Shown: in pieces, positions 1-7,721 of the stretch | How the letters are laid out: every line of letters starts with the position of its first letter | How positions within the stretch are numbered: position 1 is the stretch's first letter | Source of the DNA: Thermus brockianus | GTDB lineage: Bacteria > Deinococcota > Deinococci > Deinococcales > Thermaceae | Direction of reading: 5' to 3' | DNA length: 64,000 nt | Assembly (NCBI RefSeq): GCF_001880325.1 | Contig: NZ_CP016312.1 | Span: 992,001-1,056,000, forward strand | Position numbers and translations under genes: made by a program | The notes under the pieces: model-generated | Told to the model about the DNA's origin: nothing | Databases searched by the model: none | Seen by the model: only the letters and a program-made list of their open reading frames with translations

Positions 1-1126
1 CCACCAGGAGCTGCCAGGGGTCGGGCTGGGTCTGCTTGAGGCCCAAGGACAGCCGGCGCTCCTCAGGATCCAGGCGGAGGACCACCGCCTCCACCTCCTC
101 GCCCTCCTTCACCACCTCGGAAGGGTGCTTGGGACGCTTGGTCCAGGAGAGCTCGGAGATGTGGATCAGGCCCTCGAGGCCCGGCTCCACCTCCACGAAA
201 GCACCAAAGGGGGTAAGCCCCACCACCTTGCCCCGCACCCGGCTCCCCACGGGGTACTTCTCCGCCACCGTGGTCCAGGGATCGGGGATGAGGGCCTTGA
301 TGGAGAGGTTAACCCGCTCCTTGGCCGGGTCCACGGACACCACCTGGGCCCGCACCTTCTGCCCCTTATGCAGGACCTCCCGGGGATGGCCGAAGCGGCC
401 CCAGGTGATCTCCGAACGGTGGACCAGCCCGTCCACCGGCCCCAGGTTGACGAAGGCCCCAAAGTCGGTGACCTCCACCACGGTGCCCTCTACCACCTGG
501 CCCGGCTGCAGGCTCTGGAAGAAGGCCTCCTTGGCCCTCTTCTGCTCCTCCTCCAAAACCGCCCTGCGGGAGAGGAGAACCCTTCCCTTCTTGCGGTTCA
601 GCTCAATGATCTTGGCCAGGATCTGCTGGCCCACGTAGGCGTCCAGGTTGGGGATGCGCCTGAGGTCCAGCTGCGAGGCGGGAATGAAGGCCTGGACGCC
701 GTCTAGCTCGGCAACCACGCCCCCCTTGACCTTCTCCTTGACCGTGACGGTCACCGGCTCGCCCTTCTCGTAAAGCTCCTGGATGCGGTCCCAGTGCTCC
801 TGGGCCTCAACCTTCTTGCGGGAAAGGAGGATCTGGCCCGTTTCCGGGTCCACCTTGAGCACCTGTACCCGCACCAGGTCCCCCGGCTTGAGGAGGTTCT
901 TAAGCTCCTCTTCCGAGAGGGGCTTTTCCGTGAGCTGGTTGAAGGGGATGATGCCTTCCGTCTTAGCGCCGATATCTACCGCCACGCCTTCGGAACCCAC
1001 CAAGACCACTTTGCCCGTCAGGACCTGGCCGGGGCGCACGCGCTTTTCCAAGCGGGCCTCGGTTTCCTGTAGGGCCTCTTCCATGCTGAAGGTCTTTTCT
1101 GGGGTCTGGGTCGCCTTTTCTTCCAT
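1..1126 (-). CDS. rpsA: 30S ribosomal protein S1 (3' part beyond window)
   Basis: S1 is the mRNA-binding protein of the small ribosomal subunit. The visible N-terminal 375 residues begin MEEKATQTPEKTFSMEEAL and contain successive S1/OB repeats (about residues 35-105, 120-185, 205-275 and 290-360), with the family pattern G-x-V-x3-F-A-F/V-V and the IPASQLD, LVHRSEI and LIHISEL strands. The frame is open to base 1, so the C-terminus lies outside the window. The start ATG at 1126 follows a GGAGG purine stretch. Upstream lie a sigma-A-type promoter and a leader of about 125 nt with three hairpins. The identity is certain; only the 3' end is missing. Confidence 0.97.
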   Translation of the reverse strand, partial: MEEKATQTPEKTFSMEEALQETEARLEKRVRPGQVLTGKVVLVGSEGVAVDIGAKTEGIIPFNQLTEKPLSEEELKNLLKPGDLVRVQVLKVDPETGQILLSRKKVEAQEHWDRIQELYEKGEPVTVTVKEKVKGGVVAELDGVQAFIPASQLDLRRIPNLDAYVGQQILAKIIELNRKKGRVLLSRRAVLEEEQKRAKEAFFQSLQPGQVVEGTVVEVTDFGAFVNLGPVDGLVHRSEITWGRFGHPREVLHKGQKVRAQVVSVDPAKERVNLSIKALIPDPWTTVAEKYPVGSRVRGKVVGLTPFGAFVEVEPGLEGLIHISELSWTKRPKHPSEVVKEGEEVEAVVLRLDPEERRLSLGLKQTQPDPWQLLV

Positions 1127-1251
1127 GCCGCCTCTATCCTCCTTACGCGCCTTCCTGAGGAAGGCGGGCGCCTTTGGCGCTCGCCCACACGAAAAGAGGG
1201 GGGAGAACGCTCACTCCCCGCTTCCGTGTGAACCGGCCCCGAAGGGCATAC
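1127..1251 (-). promoter_or_regulatory. structured 5' leader of rpsA
   Basis: The untranslated leader holds three stacked inverted repeats. The first, at 1186-1230, has outer arms CACACG/CGTGTG with an inner GGGGAG/CTCCCC stem. The second, at 1163-1185, has 10-nt arms around a 3-nt loop with one mismatch. The third, at 1150-1164, is CCTTCC/GGAAGG around TGA. The last lies just before the ribosome-binding site. S1 is autoregulated through its leader in E. coli; a similar role here is inference. Confidence 0.5.
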
Positions 1252-1257
1252 CCCTCC

Positions 1258-1286
1258 TTTATACCACGCCCCCACCCCCTTGCCAA
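1258..1286 (-). promoter_or_regulatory. rpsA promoter
   Basis: On the minus strand, TTGGCA (1286-1281) and TATAAA (1263-1258) are separated by exactly 17 nt, a good sigma-A-type promoter. It places the transcript start near 1251. Confidence 0.75.
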
Positions 1287-1295
1287 GGGGCCTGG

Positions 1296-1301
1296 TAGGC
1301 T
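1296..1301 (+). promoter_or_regulatory. -10 box, probable leaderless start
   Basis: TAGGCT ends 6 nt before the ATG at 1308, with AAGGGC between. The same 15-nt TAGGCT-AAGGGC-ATG arrangement recurs before the gene at 40874. No clear -35 element is seen. Confidence 0.5.
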
Positions 1302-1307
1302 AAGGGC

Positions 1308-1655
1308 ATGCGCGGGCTTTTGGCAAGGCTTCTCCTGAACACCTTGGCCCTTTGGTTCGTAACCCTCGCCTACCCAGGGGTCCGGTTTGACCCTGGGGCG
1401 GGGCTTTTGGACTACCTGGTGGCGGGGGCCATCTGGGGGCTCGCCAACGCCCTCCTAAGGCCCGTCCTCCTCTTCCTCACCCTGCCCCTCAACCTCCTCA
1501 CCCTGGGGCTTTTCACCTTGGTGGTGAACGGGGTCGTGCTCTACCTGGTGGCGGAGGCCACGGCGCTTTCCGTGAGGGGCTTCGGCGAGGCGGTGGTGGG
1601 GGCCTTGCTCCTCTCCCTGGTCAGCCTTTTCCTCAACTGGCTCTTTCGGGACTAG
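1308..1655 (+). CDS. YvlD/phage-holin-like family small membrane protein
   Basis: A 115-residue protein with about four hydrophobic helices (residues 5-22, 32-52, 55-80 and 92-112). The conserved core reads LANALLRPVLLFLTLPLNLL followed by TLGLFTLVVNG, which is typical of the PF04020 family (YvlD; often labelled Mycobacterial 4 TMS phage holin). Those labels do not imply phage origin, and no phage genes are nearby. Function is unknown; members are small inner-membrane proteins. It converges on the CBS gene with a 4-bp overlap. The ATG is supported by the -10 box six bases upstream. Confidence 0.8.
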   Translation: MRGLLARLLLNTLALWFVTLAYPGVRFDPGAGLLDYLVAGAIWGLANALLRPVLLFLTLPLNLLTLGLFTLVVNGVVLYLVAEATALSVRGFGEAVVGALLLSLVSLFLNWLFRD

Positions 1656-2083
1656 CGGTTTTCCATCACGTAGCGGGAGAGCTCCCCAATGAGCACCTCC
1701 TGCTCGCTGATGATGGCCTTGACCACGTCCCCGATGGAAACCACCCCCACCACCTTGCCCCCCTCCACCACGGGCAAGTGGCGCACCCGGTGCTCGGTCA
1801 TGAGGCGCATGGCCTGGGGCAGGTCCGCCTCGGGGGGGATGGTGATGGGGTCCTGGGTCATCACCTCCCCCACCCGGGTATCCCGGGAAAACCGGCCCAG
1901 GAGGACCAGCTTGCGGGCGTAGTCCCGCTCGGAGAAGATGCCCAGAAGCCGCTCGCCCTCCATGACCAGAAGGGCACCGATATCGTGCTCAGCAAGTTTC
2001 CTTAGGGCCTCCAGCACCGTGGCCTCGGGGTGGATGGCGTAAACCTCGCTCCCCTTACGGAGCAACACCTGGCGTACCGTCAT
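1652..2083 (-). CDS. CBS-domain pair protein
   Basis: A 143-residue stand-alone Bateman module. CBS1 is at about residues 10-65 (VLEALRKLAEHDIGALLVME, GIFSERDYARKLVL) and CBS2 at about 75-132 (VGEVMTQDPITI, MRLMTEHRVRHLPVVEGGKV, GVVSIGDVVKAII). Such proteins bind adenine nucleotides and usually act as energy-sensing modules. No catalytic domain is attached. It lies downstream of a UspA gene in the same orientation, and both are nucleotide-sensing stress-type proteins. A TATAAT box lies upstream (2115-2110). The partner protein is unknown. Confidence 0.88.
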   Translation of the reverse strand: MTVRQVLLRKGSEVYAIHPEATVLEALRKLAEHDIGALLVMEGERLLGIFSERDYARKLVLLGRFSRDTRVGEVMTQDPITIPPEADLPQAMRLMTEHRVRHLPVVEGGKVVGVVSIGDVVKAIISEQEVLIGELSRYVMENR

Positions 2084-2084
2084 G

Positions 2085-2115
2085 GGACCCCCTTTCCCTT
2101 TAGGGGTCCATTATA
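2085..2115 (-). promoter_or_regulatory. -10 box and inverted repeat before the CBS gene
   Basis: TATAAT on the minus strand (2115-2110) is followed without a gap by the inverted repeat GGACCCC-N11-GGGGTCC (2109-2085), which ends next to the ATG. The repeat spans the expected transcript start and the Shine-Dalgarno sequence, so it could be an operator or a translation-controlling hairpin. Confidence 0.45.
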
Positions 2116-2132
2116 GCAGACACCCTTGGGGC

Positions 2133-2939
2133 TTATCGCACGGTGAGGACCGGCCCCACGGCGTGGCGCACCACGTACTCCGCCGTGCTCCCCAGCACGA
2201 GCCGCCGCACCGGGGCCCCCAAGGCCAGAAGGTCCTCCGGGCCTTGGAGGGAAAGGAGGTGCTCCGCTGGGTCGCCGGAAAAGGCCAAGGCCTCGGCGGG
2301 AATGCCCTGGTCCTTGAGGTAGGTTTCCGCCTCGAGGGCCCACGCCGAGGCCTGCACCGGGTCGTCGTGCACGCTCACCACCCGCACGGCAAGCCCTAGG
2401 GGCTTGGCCAAGTGGGCCAGGGTGTGCAGGGCGCGCACGGCGCTTTCCGAGGCGTTGTAGCCCAAAAGGGCCCCCGTGAGCTCCACGTAGTCCACGGGGG
2501 CCACCAGCACCGGGGTGGGGGAAACCCGCAGCACCCGGTCCACGGTGCTCCCCAGGCCAGCGAAGCTTCCCCCATGGGCCTCCCCGCTCCGTCCGAGAAC
2601 GAGGAGGTCGGCGGTGCGGGCATGGCGGAGGATGGCTTCGTGGGGAAGCCCGGTTTCCATCAGGGTTTCCACGGGAATGCCCGCCTCCTGGGCGCTTTGG
2701 GCCAGGCGGGCGAGAAGGGCTTCCCCTTTGGCGGTGAGGGCCTTTTCCAACTCCTCCCGGTAAGCGGGCACGGGGATGGTGAGGGCGCCGAAGTCCAAAA
2801 GCTCCGGCACCCGCACGAGCCGCACATCCCGCACGAAGAGGATCACCAGCTTGGCGCCGAGCTTGTAGCCAAGCCACTCCGCCAGCACCTCCGCCCCCCG
2901 GGCCTGGGGGGAGCCATCCGTGGCCAAGAGGATTCTCAT
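2133..2939 (-). CDS. Universal stress protein, tandem UspA domains
   Basis: 268 residues with two Usp folds. Domain 1 (about residues 1-150) starts MRILLATDGSPQARGAEVLA. It carries the ATP-binding motif G-x2-G-x9-G-S as GRSGEAHGGSFAGLGSTVDR, followed by PVLVAP. Domain 2 (about 155-268) ends GSTAEYVVRHAVGPVLTV and has a weaker nucleotide motif. Tandem Usp proteins are cytoplasmic stress or energy sensors. The ATG at 2939 is preceded by TAAGAT and six bases, suggesting a leaderless mRNA. This -10 box overlaps the stop codon of the upstream MFS gene. Confidence 0.9.
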   Translation of the reverse strand: MRILLATDGSPQARGAEVLAEWLGYKLGAKLVILFVRDVRLVRVPELLDFGALTIPVPAYREELEKALTAKGEALLARLAQSAQEAGIPVETLMETGLPHEAILRHARTADLLVLGRSGEAHGGSFAGLGSTVDRVLRVSPTPVLVAPVDYVELTGALLGYNASESAVRALHTLAHLAKPLGLAVRVVSVHDDPVQASAWALEAETYLKDQGIPAEALAFSGDPAEHLLSLQGPEDLLALGAPVRRLVLGSTAEYVVRHAVGPVLTVR

Positions 2940-2945
2940 AAAACC

Positions 2946-2951
2946 ATCTTA
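2946..2951 (-). promoter_or_regulatory. -10 box of uspA-like gene (leaderless)
   Basis: TAAGAT on the minus strand, then GGTTTT, then the ATG at 2939. It overlaps the end of the MFS gene, so uspA can be transcribed separately from its upstream neighbour. Confidence 0.5.
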
Positions 2952-4082
2952 CGCTTCCTGGGCCCTCCCTCCCCGCACCCTCTGGGCAAGCCCCCAGGCG
3001 GGCACGAGGAGGACCCCCAAGGCCAAAAGGACGGGCATCACCCCAAAGCGCTCAATCAGGTGGCCGATGGGGGCGTAGAAAAGCCCGGCGAAGCCCCAGG
3101 TAAAGCCCATGAGGAGGCCGGAAACCGTGGCGGTCTGGGTGGGCTCCAGCTCCTGGGCCAAGGCCACGGCCACGGGGATGCCGGCGTTCATCAGGGCCCC
3201 CGTGAGGGCGAGAAGCACCAGGTAGATGGGGTTTTCCGGGGGCAAGACGAGAAGGGCTAGGTAAAGGGGGAGGCCAAAGCTCAGGGTGCCGGTGAGTACC
3301 GCCTTGCGCCCAAAGCGGTCGGAAAGGGTGCCGCCCAAAAAGGCCCCCAAGGTGGCGGAGAAGCTGTAGACGGAAAGGCTGAAGGCGGTGTAGGCATCGG
3401 ACAGGCCCCTTTGGGCGTACCAGTAAGGCAAGGTGGTGGAAAAGCTCATGAAAACAAGGCTCCGCAAGGTGGCCATGCCCCAAAGCCGCGCCACATCCCC
3501 CCGGAAGACCCGGAGGAAGTCCTTTAGCCCTGCGGGCTTTCCCCTCCGCCGCACCGGGGGGAGGCGGAGGAGAAAGAGGGCAGGGAGGAGGGCCAAGGGG
3601 GTGAGGAGGATGAGCCCTTTTAGCCCCCAGGCCCCCACGGCGAAAAGAGCCACGAGGGGCCCTAAGGAAAGCCCCAGGTAGCCAGCGGAGCCGAAGAAGG
3701 AAAGCCAAAAGCCCCGCCTTTGGGCTGGGGCGAACTCCCCTACCAGGCTCGCCCCCGAGGCGTGGAAGAGGGCCGAACCCAGCCCTGCAAGGCCCAAGAC
3801 GAGGAGGAGGGCCTCAAACCTGGGCCAAAGCCCCAAGGAACCCATCCCCAAGGCCACCAGCACCGGGCCCAAGGCGGCGAGGAACCTTCGGTCCATCCGG
3901 TCGGCCACCAGGCCGGCGAAGGGTTGCAGGAGGCTTCCCGTGAGGGAGTAGATGGAAACGAGAAGCCCCGCCGTGCCCAGGCCCACCCCGAAATGGGCCA
4001 TGAGCTTGGGCAAAAGGGGGCTGAGGAAGTTGGAGAAGAGGTCGTTTACCGTGTGAAGCCAGGCGAGGAGGAGGGGCAACAC
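2949..4082 (-). CDS. MFS transporter (fosmidomycin-resistance-like)
   Basis: A 377-residue inner-membrane protein with about twelve transmembrane helices. Family signatures are the N-terminal HTVNDLFSNFLSPLLPKLM segment, the loop 2-3 motif GLVADRMDRRFLAALGP, and its C-half copy GGTLSDRFGRKAVLTGTLSF. The H-x3-D start and SPLLP stretch resemble the Fsr (fosmidomycin resistance) group of drug:H+ antiporters; the actual substrate is not predictable. The GTG start at 4082 is preceded by TAGGAT and six bases. It is transcribed toward uspA and the CBS gene. Confidence 0.85.
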   Translation of the reverse strand: MLPLLLAWLHTVNDLFSNFLSPLLPKLMAHFGVGLGTAGLLVSIYSLTGSLLQPFAGLVADRMDRRFLAALGPVLVALGMGSLGLWPRFEALLLVLGLAGLGSALFHASGASLVGEFAPAQRRGFWLSFFGSAGYLGLSLGPLVALFAVGAWGLKGLILLTPLALLPALFLLRLPPVRRRGKPAGLKDFLRVFRGDVARLWGMATLRSLVFMSFSTTLPYWYAQRGLSDAYTAFSLSVYSFSATLGAFLGGTLSDRFGRKAVLTGTLSFGLPLYLALLVLPPENPIYLVLLALTGALMNAGIPVAVALAQELEPTQTATVSGLLMGFTWGFAGLFYAPIGHLIERFGVMPVLLALGVLLVPAWGLAQRVRGGRAQEA

Positions 4083-4165
4083 CCCTCCATCCTAAACCCG
4101 TTTCTCACGGGGAGTGTGCTAAAATCCCTTTGTGCTACGGGCTTTCCGGGATGGAAAAAGAAAAA

Positions 4166-4242
<77 letters not shown>

Positions 4243-4256
4243 ACTCAGCGGGAGCT

Positions 4257-4286
4257 ATCCTAGCACGCACAGGAGGAGGCGGTCAA
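4257..4286 (-). promoter_or_regulatory. tRNA-Arg(CCG) promoter, overlapping divergent SurA-like promoter
   Basis: On the minus strand, TTGACC (4286-4281), an 18-nt spacer and TAGGAT (4262-4257). The opposite strand of the same -10 region reads TATCCT, a plausible -10 for the rightward SurA-like gene. The two divergent genes would therefore share this region. Confidence 0.6.
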
Positions 4287-6092
4287 GTGTTTGGCATCAA
4301 CAAACGGGTCATCACCATCCTCTTCGGTCTTCTGGCCTTGGCCTTCGCCGTGGGGGCCATCCTCCTCTTCACCCCTCAGGCGGGGCAGCAGGCGCGGGGC
4401 AAGCCCGTGCTTTGGGTGAACGGGAAGGCGGTCTACGAGCTGGACCTCCTGAGGCTCCAGGGGAACGACCCCCTCTACGCCGCCAACCCAGAGGGGCTTT
4501 TGAAGGCCCTGGTGGACACCCACTTCCTGGAGCAGGTGATCCTCACCGAGGCCCTGAAGCAGGACGCCGCCCGCATCCGGGTAGGGAGCGCCGAGGTGCG
4601 CAAGGAGGTGGACCGCATCCGGGAGCAGTACGGCCTAAAGGAGAAGAAGGCCTACGAGCAGTTCCTGAACCAGATCGGTTTCACCGATGCGCAACTCAGG
4701 GGAGAGATCAAGACGCAACTCCAGGTCCAAAAGCGCCTGGAGCAGATCCGGTCCAGCGCCAAGCCCACCCCGGAGGAGGTGCGCTTCTACTTTGAGGTCC
4801 ACCAGGAAAACTACAAGGGCGAGCCCCGGGTAAAGGCGCGGCAGATCGTGGTGGACGAGAAGAAGCTGGCGGAAGAGATCGCCGCCAAGGCCAAGGCCGG
4901 GGAGGACTTCGCCGCCTTGGCCAAGCAGTACTCCAAGGTGGGGGCGGAGCAAGGGGGTGCCCTGGGGGCAGGCCCCGGGGAAGCGGAGCCCAAGCCCGTG
5001 GCCAAGGTGGTCTTCCCCGAGAAGGTGGCCGAGGCGGTCTTCGCCCTGAAGGGCCCGGGCCTGGTGGGGCCCATAGAGGCCGGGGGGCGCTACTACCTGG
5101 TCAAGGTAGAAGCGTACCTCCCCGCCAAGGTCCCGAGCTTTGAGGAGGTTAAGGACCAGGTGGAGAAGGATGCGGCCCAGGCCAAGGGGAACGGGGCCCT
5201 CGAGGCCTACCTGGAAGAGCTCCGCAAGAAAGCCCAGGTACGCTTCGCCGAGGACAGCCCCTACACCTACCAAAACCCCGTGGTGGCCACGGTGAACGGG
5301 AAGGAGATCCTCCTTTCCCAGGTGCTCCAGCCCGTCTTTTCCAACCAGCAGACGGCGGCGCTCATTCAGCAGGGCCTGGGGGAGCTGGCGGTGCAGTTCT
5401 TCCTGCCCCAGACCCTGGAGAGCCTCATTGACCGGGAACTCCTGGTGGAAGAGGCCAAGAAAAGCGGCCAGCCCTTCATCGGCAGCAAGGACGAGATCGC
5501 CCAGGCCTACGTCCTTTACGCCACCCGGGACGTGACCGCCACGGAGGAGGAGGCCAGGCGCTACTATGCGGAAAACCCCGCCCTCTTCACCGTGCCCGCC
5601 AGCGCCGAGGTGGTGGGGGTGGTCTTCCAGAACGAGGCCAAGGCCAAGGCCTTCCGCGAGGCCGCCCTGAGGGGCGGGGACCTCCAGGCCCTGGCCAAAG
5701 CCCAGGAGGGAACGGTGACGGAGTACGGCACCGTAAACCCCAACCAGCTTCCCGCCGTCCTGGACCGCCTGGTCTTCAAGGTGAAGGAAACCTTCCCCAA
5801 GGGGCCTTTGGGCGAGGTGAGCGAGGTGGTGAAGCTGGAGGACGGCACCTTCGCCGTGCTCCTCGTTAAGAACCGCCAGGCGGAGGTCCTAAAGCCCTAC
5901 CCCCAGGTGGCGGAGGAGGCCCGGGAAGGGATCATCGCCCGGAAGCGGCAGGCCAAGGCCCAGGCCCTCATCCAGGACCTGAGGAAGGGGGCTAAGGTGG
6001 AAAACCGCCTGAGCCAGGTCCTGGCGGAACTCACCCCCAAAATGGAGGAAAAGCCCAAGGAGGCTCCCCAGGAAACCCCCGCCAAGCCCTAG
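4287..6092 (+). CDS. Membrane-anchored SurA/PpiC-type peptidylprolyl isomerase
   Basis: 601 residues. An N-terminal transmembrane anchor (residues 7-30, RVITILFGLLALAFAVGAIL) precedes a SurA_N-like helical domain (WVNGKAVYELDLLRLQG). A parvulin domain follows (about 165-260: ARQIVVDEKKLAEEIAAKA, EDFAALAKQYSKVGAEQGG, FALKGPGLVGPIEAGGRYYL). A second SurA_N-like copy begins VVATVNGKEILLSQVLQPVF, and a second, degenerate parvulin-like segment precedes a Pro/Lys/Glu-rich tail. The role is folding of exported or outer-membrane proteins. The GTG at 4287 was chosen because AGGAGGAGG lies 7-16 bases upstream and upstream codons read through the tRNA. A terminator follows. Confidence 0.88.
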   Translation: MFGINKRVITILFGLLALAFAVGAILLFTPQAGQQARGKPVLWVNGKAVYELDLLRLQGNDPLYAANPEGLLKALVDTHFLEQVILTEALKQDAARIRVGSAEVRKEVDRIREQYGLKEKKAYEQFLNQIGFTDAQLRGEIKTQLQVQKRLEQIRSSAKPTPEEVRFYFEVHQENYKGEPRVKARQIVVDEKKLAEEIAAKAKAGEDFAALAKQYSKVGAEQGGALGAGPGEAEPKPVAKVVFPEKVAEAVFALKGPGLVGPIEAGGRYYLVKVEAYLPAKVPSFEEVKDQVEKDAAQAKGNGALEAYLEELRKKAQVRFAEDSPYTYQNPVVATVNGKEILLSQVLQPVFSNQQTAALIQQGLGELAVQFFLPQTLESLIDRELLVEEAKKSGQPFIGSKDEIAQAYVLYATRDVTATEEEARRYYAENPALFTVPASAEVVGVVFQNEAKAKAFREAALRGGDLQALAKAQEGTVTEYGTVNPNQLPAVLDRLVFKVKETFPKGPLGEVSEVVKLEDGTFAVLLVKNRQAEVLKPYPQVAEEAREGIIARKRQAKAQALIQDLRKGAKVENRLSQVLAELTPKMEEKPKEAPQETPAKP

Positions 6093-6110
6093 GCCCTTGG
6101 GCACGGCATG

Positions 6111-6136
6111 GGGGGAGGCCTTTGGCCTCCCCCTTT
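6111..6136 (+). terminator. Intrinsic terminator after SurA-like gene
   Basis: Perfect 10-bp stem GGGGGAGGCC/GGCCTCCCCC around a TTT loop, followed by TTT. It lies between the PPIase stop and the pgm -10 box. Confidence 0.75.
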
Positions 6137-6141
6137 AAGAT
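6136..6141 (+). promoter_or_regulatory. -10 box of pgm (leaderless)
   Basis: TAAGAT, then GGGGCC, then the ATG at 6148. The short spacing predicts a leaderless transcript. Confidence 0.5.
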
Positions 6142-6147
6142 GGGGCC

Positions 6148-7721
6148 ATGGACCTTGTGCAACTCCTCACCCTGTATTATGAGGAAATCCCCGACCCGCA
6201 AGACCCCCTAAAGCGGGTGGCCTTCGGCACCAGCGGCCACCGGGGAAGCAGCCTCAAGGGCACCTTCACCGAGGCCCATGTCCTCGCCATCGCCCAGGCC
6301 ATCGCCGACCTCAGGGCCTCCTTTGGGGCCACGGGGCCCCTCTTCCTGGCCAAGGACACCCACGCCCTCTCCACCCCCGCCTGGGCCACGGCCCTGGAGG
6401 TCTTCGCCGCCAACGGGGTGGAGGTGTTCGTGGAGGTGGGGGAGGGCTACACCCCCACGCCCTTGGTTTCCTTGGCCATCCTGGAGCACAACGCCCGCCA
6501 CACGGCCAAGGCCGACGGGGTCCTCCTCACCCCAAGCCACAACCCCCCGAGGACGGGGGCTTCAAGTACAACCCCCCCACGGGCGGCCCCGCCGACACCC
6601 GCCTCACCAAGGCCATTGAGGCCCGGGCCAACGCCCTTTTGGCGGAGGGGCTTAAAGGGGTGAAGCGGATCCCCCTCAAAGCGGCCAAGGAACGGGCCAA
6701 GCCCTTTGACTTCGCCGGCCTTTACGTGGAGAAGGTGAAGGAGGCGGTGGACCTCGAGGCCATCCGGGCAAGCGGCCTCAGGATCGGGGTGGACCCCCTG
6801 GGAGGGGCAAGCCTCCAGGTGTGGGAACGCCTGGCGGAGGCCTACCGCCTGAACCTGGAGGTGGTGAACCCCACCCTGGACCCCACGTTCCGCTTCATGC
6901 CGCCCGACCACGACGGCAAAATCCGCATGGACTGCTCCAGCCCCTACGCCATGGCGGGGCTTTTGGCGCTGAAGGAGCGGTTTGACCTGGCCATCGGCAA
7001 CGACCCCGACGCCGACCGCCACGGCATCGTCACGCCCCGGGGCCTCATGAACCCCAACCACTACCTGGCGGCCGCCGTCCACCACCTCTACACCACCCGC
7101 ACCTGGCCGGGGGCCAAGGTGGGCAAGACCGCCGTGACCAGCGCCCTTCTGGACCGGGTGGCCCAAGCCTTGGGCCGCGAGGTCTACGAGACGCCCGTGG
7201 GCTTTAAGTACTTCGTGGAAGGGCTCCTTGCGGGATGGCTCGGCTTTGGCGGGGAGGAAAGCGCCGGGGCGAGCTTCCTGCGCTTTGACGGGAGGCCCTT
7301 CTCCACGGACAAGGACGGGATCCTCTTGGGGCTTCTCGCCGCCGAGCTCCAGGCCAAGCGGGGCGAGGCCCCAGACCTCCTCTATGAGGCCCTCGCCGAG
7401 GCCTTGGGCCGCCCCTTCTACGCCCGCAAAGACCTCCCCATCGCCCCCGCGGCCAAGGCCCGGCTGGCCCAGCTTTCCCCGGAGGAAATCCAGGAAAAGG
7501 AGCTTGCCGGGGAGCCCATCCTCCAGGTGCTCACCCGCGCCCCCGGCAACGGGGAGCCCCTGGGGGGCCTAAAGGTGGTCACCCAAAACGCCTGGTTCGC
7601 CGTGAGGCCCAGCGGCACCGAGGACGTGGCCAAGGTCTACGCCGAAAGCTTCAAGGGCGAGGAACACTTGGAAGAGGTGCTTCGGTCCGCACTCCGCCTC
7701 ATGGAGCGCGCCCTCTCCTAG
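6148..7721 (+). CDS. pgm: Phosphoglucomutase, interrupted by a 1-base deletion
   Basis: Interconverts glucose-1-phosphate and glucose-6-phosphate. The catalytic-serine motif TPSHNPP is at about residues 130-136. The metal-binding loop [11 protein letters not shown], the sugar-binding region GFGGEESAG and the phosphate-binding RPSGTEDV all follow, in the right order and spacing. The frame breaks at 6543-6548, a run of six C right after TPSHN. Adding one C gives the continuous [18 protein letters not shown] and a protein of about 524 residues, the normal length. Downstream coding is fully intact, so this is more likely an assembly error than decay. It converges on the GH31 gene with a 4-bp overlap. 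Confidence 0.93.

Noticed and set aside
1308-1655. Phage holin gene as a sign of a prophage
   Set aside because: The name comes from a loosely titled Pfam family; the surroundings are housekeeping genes with no phage features.
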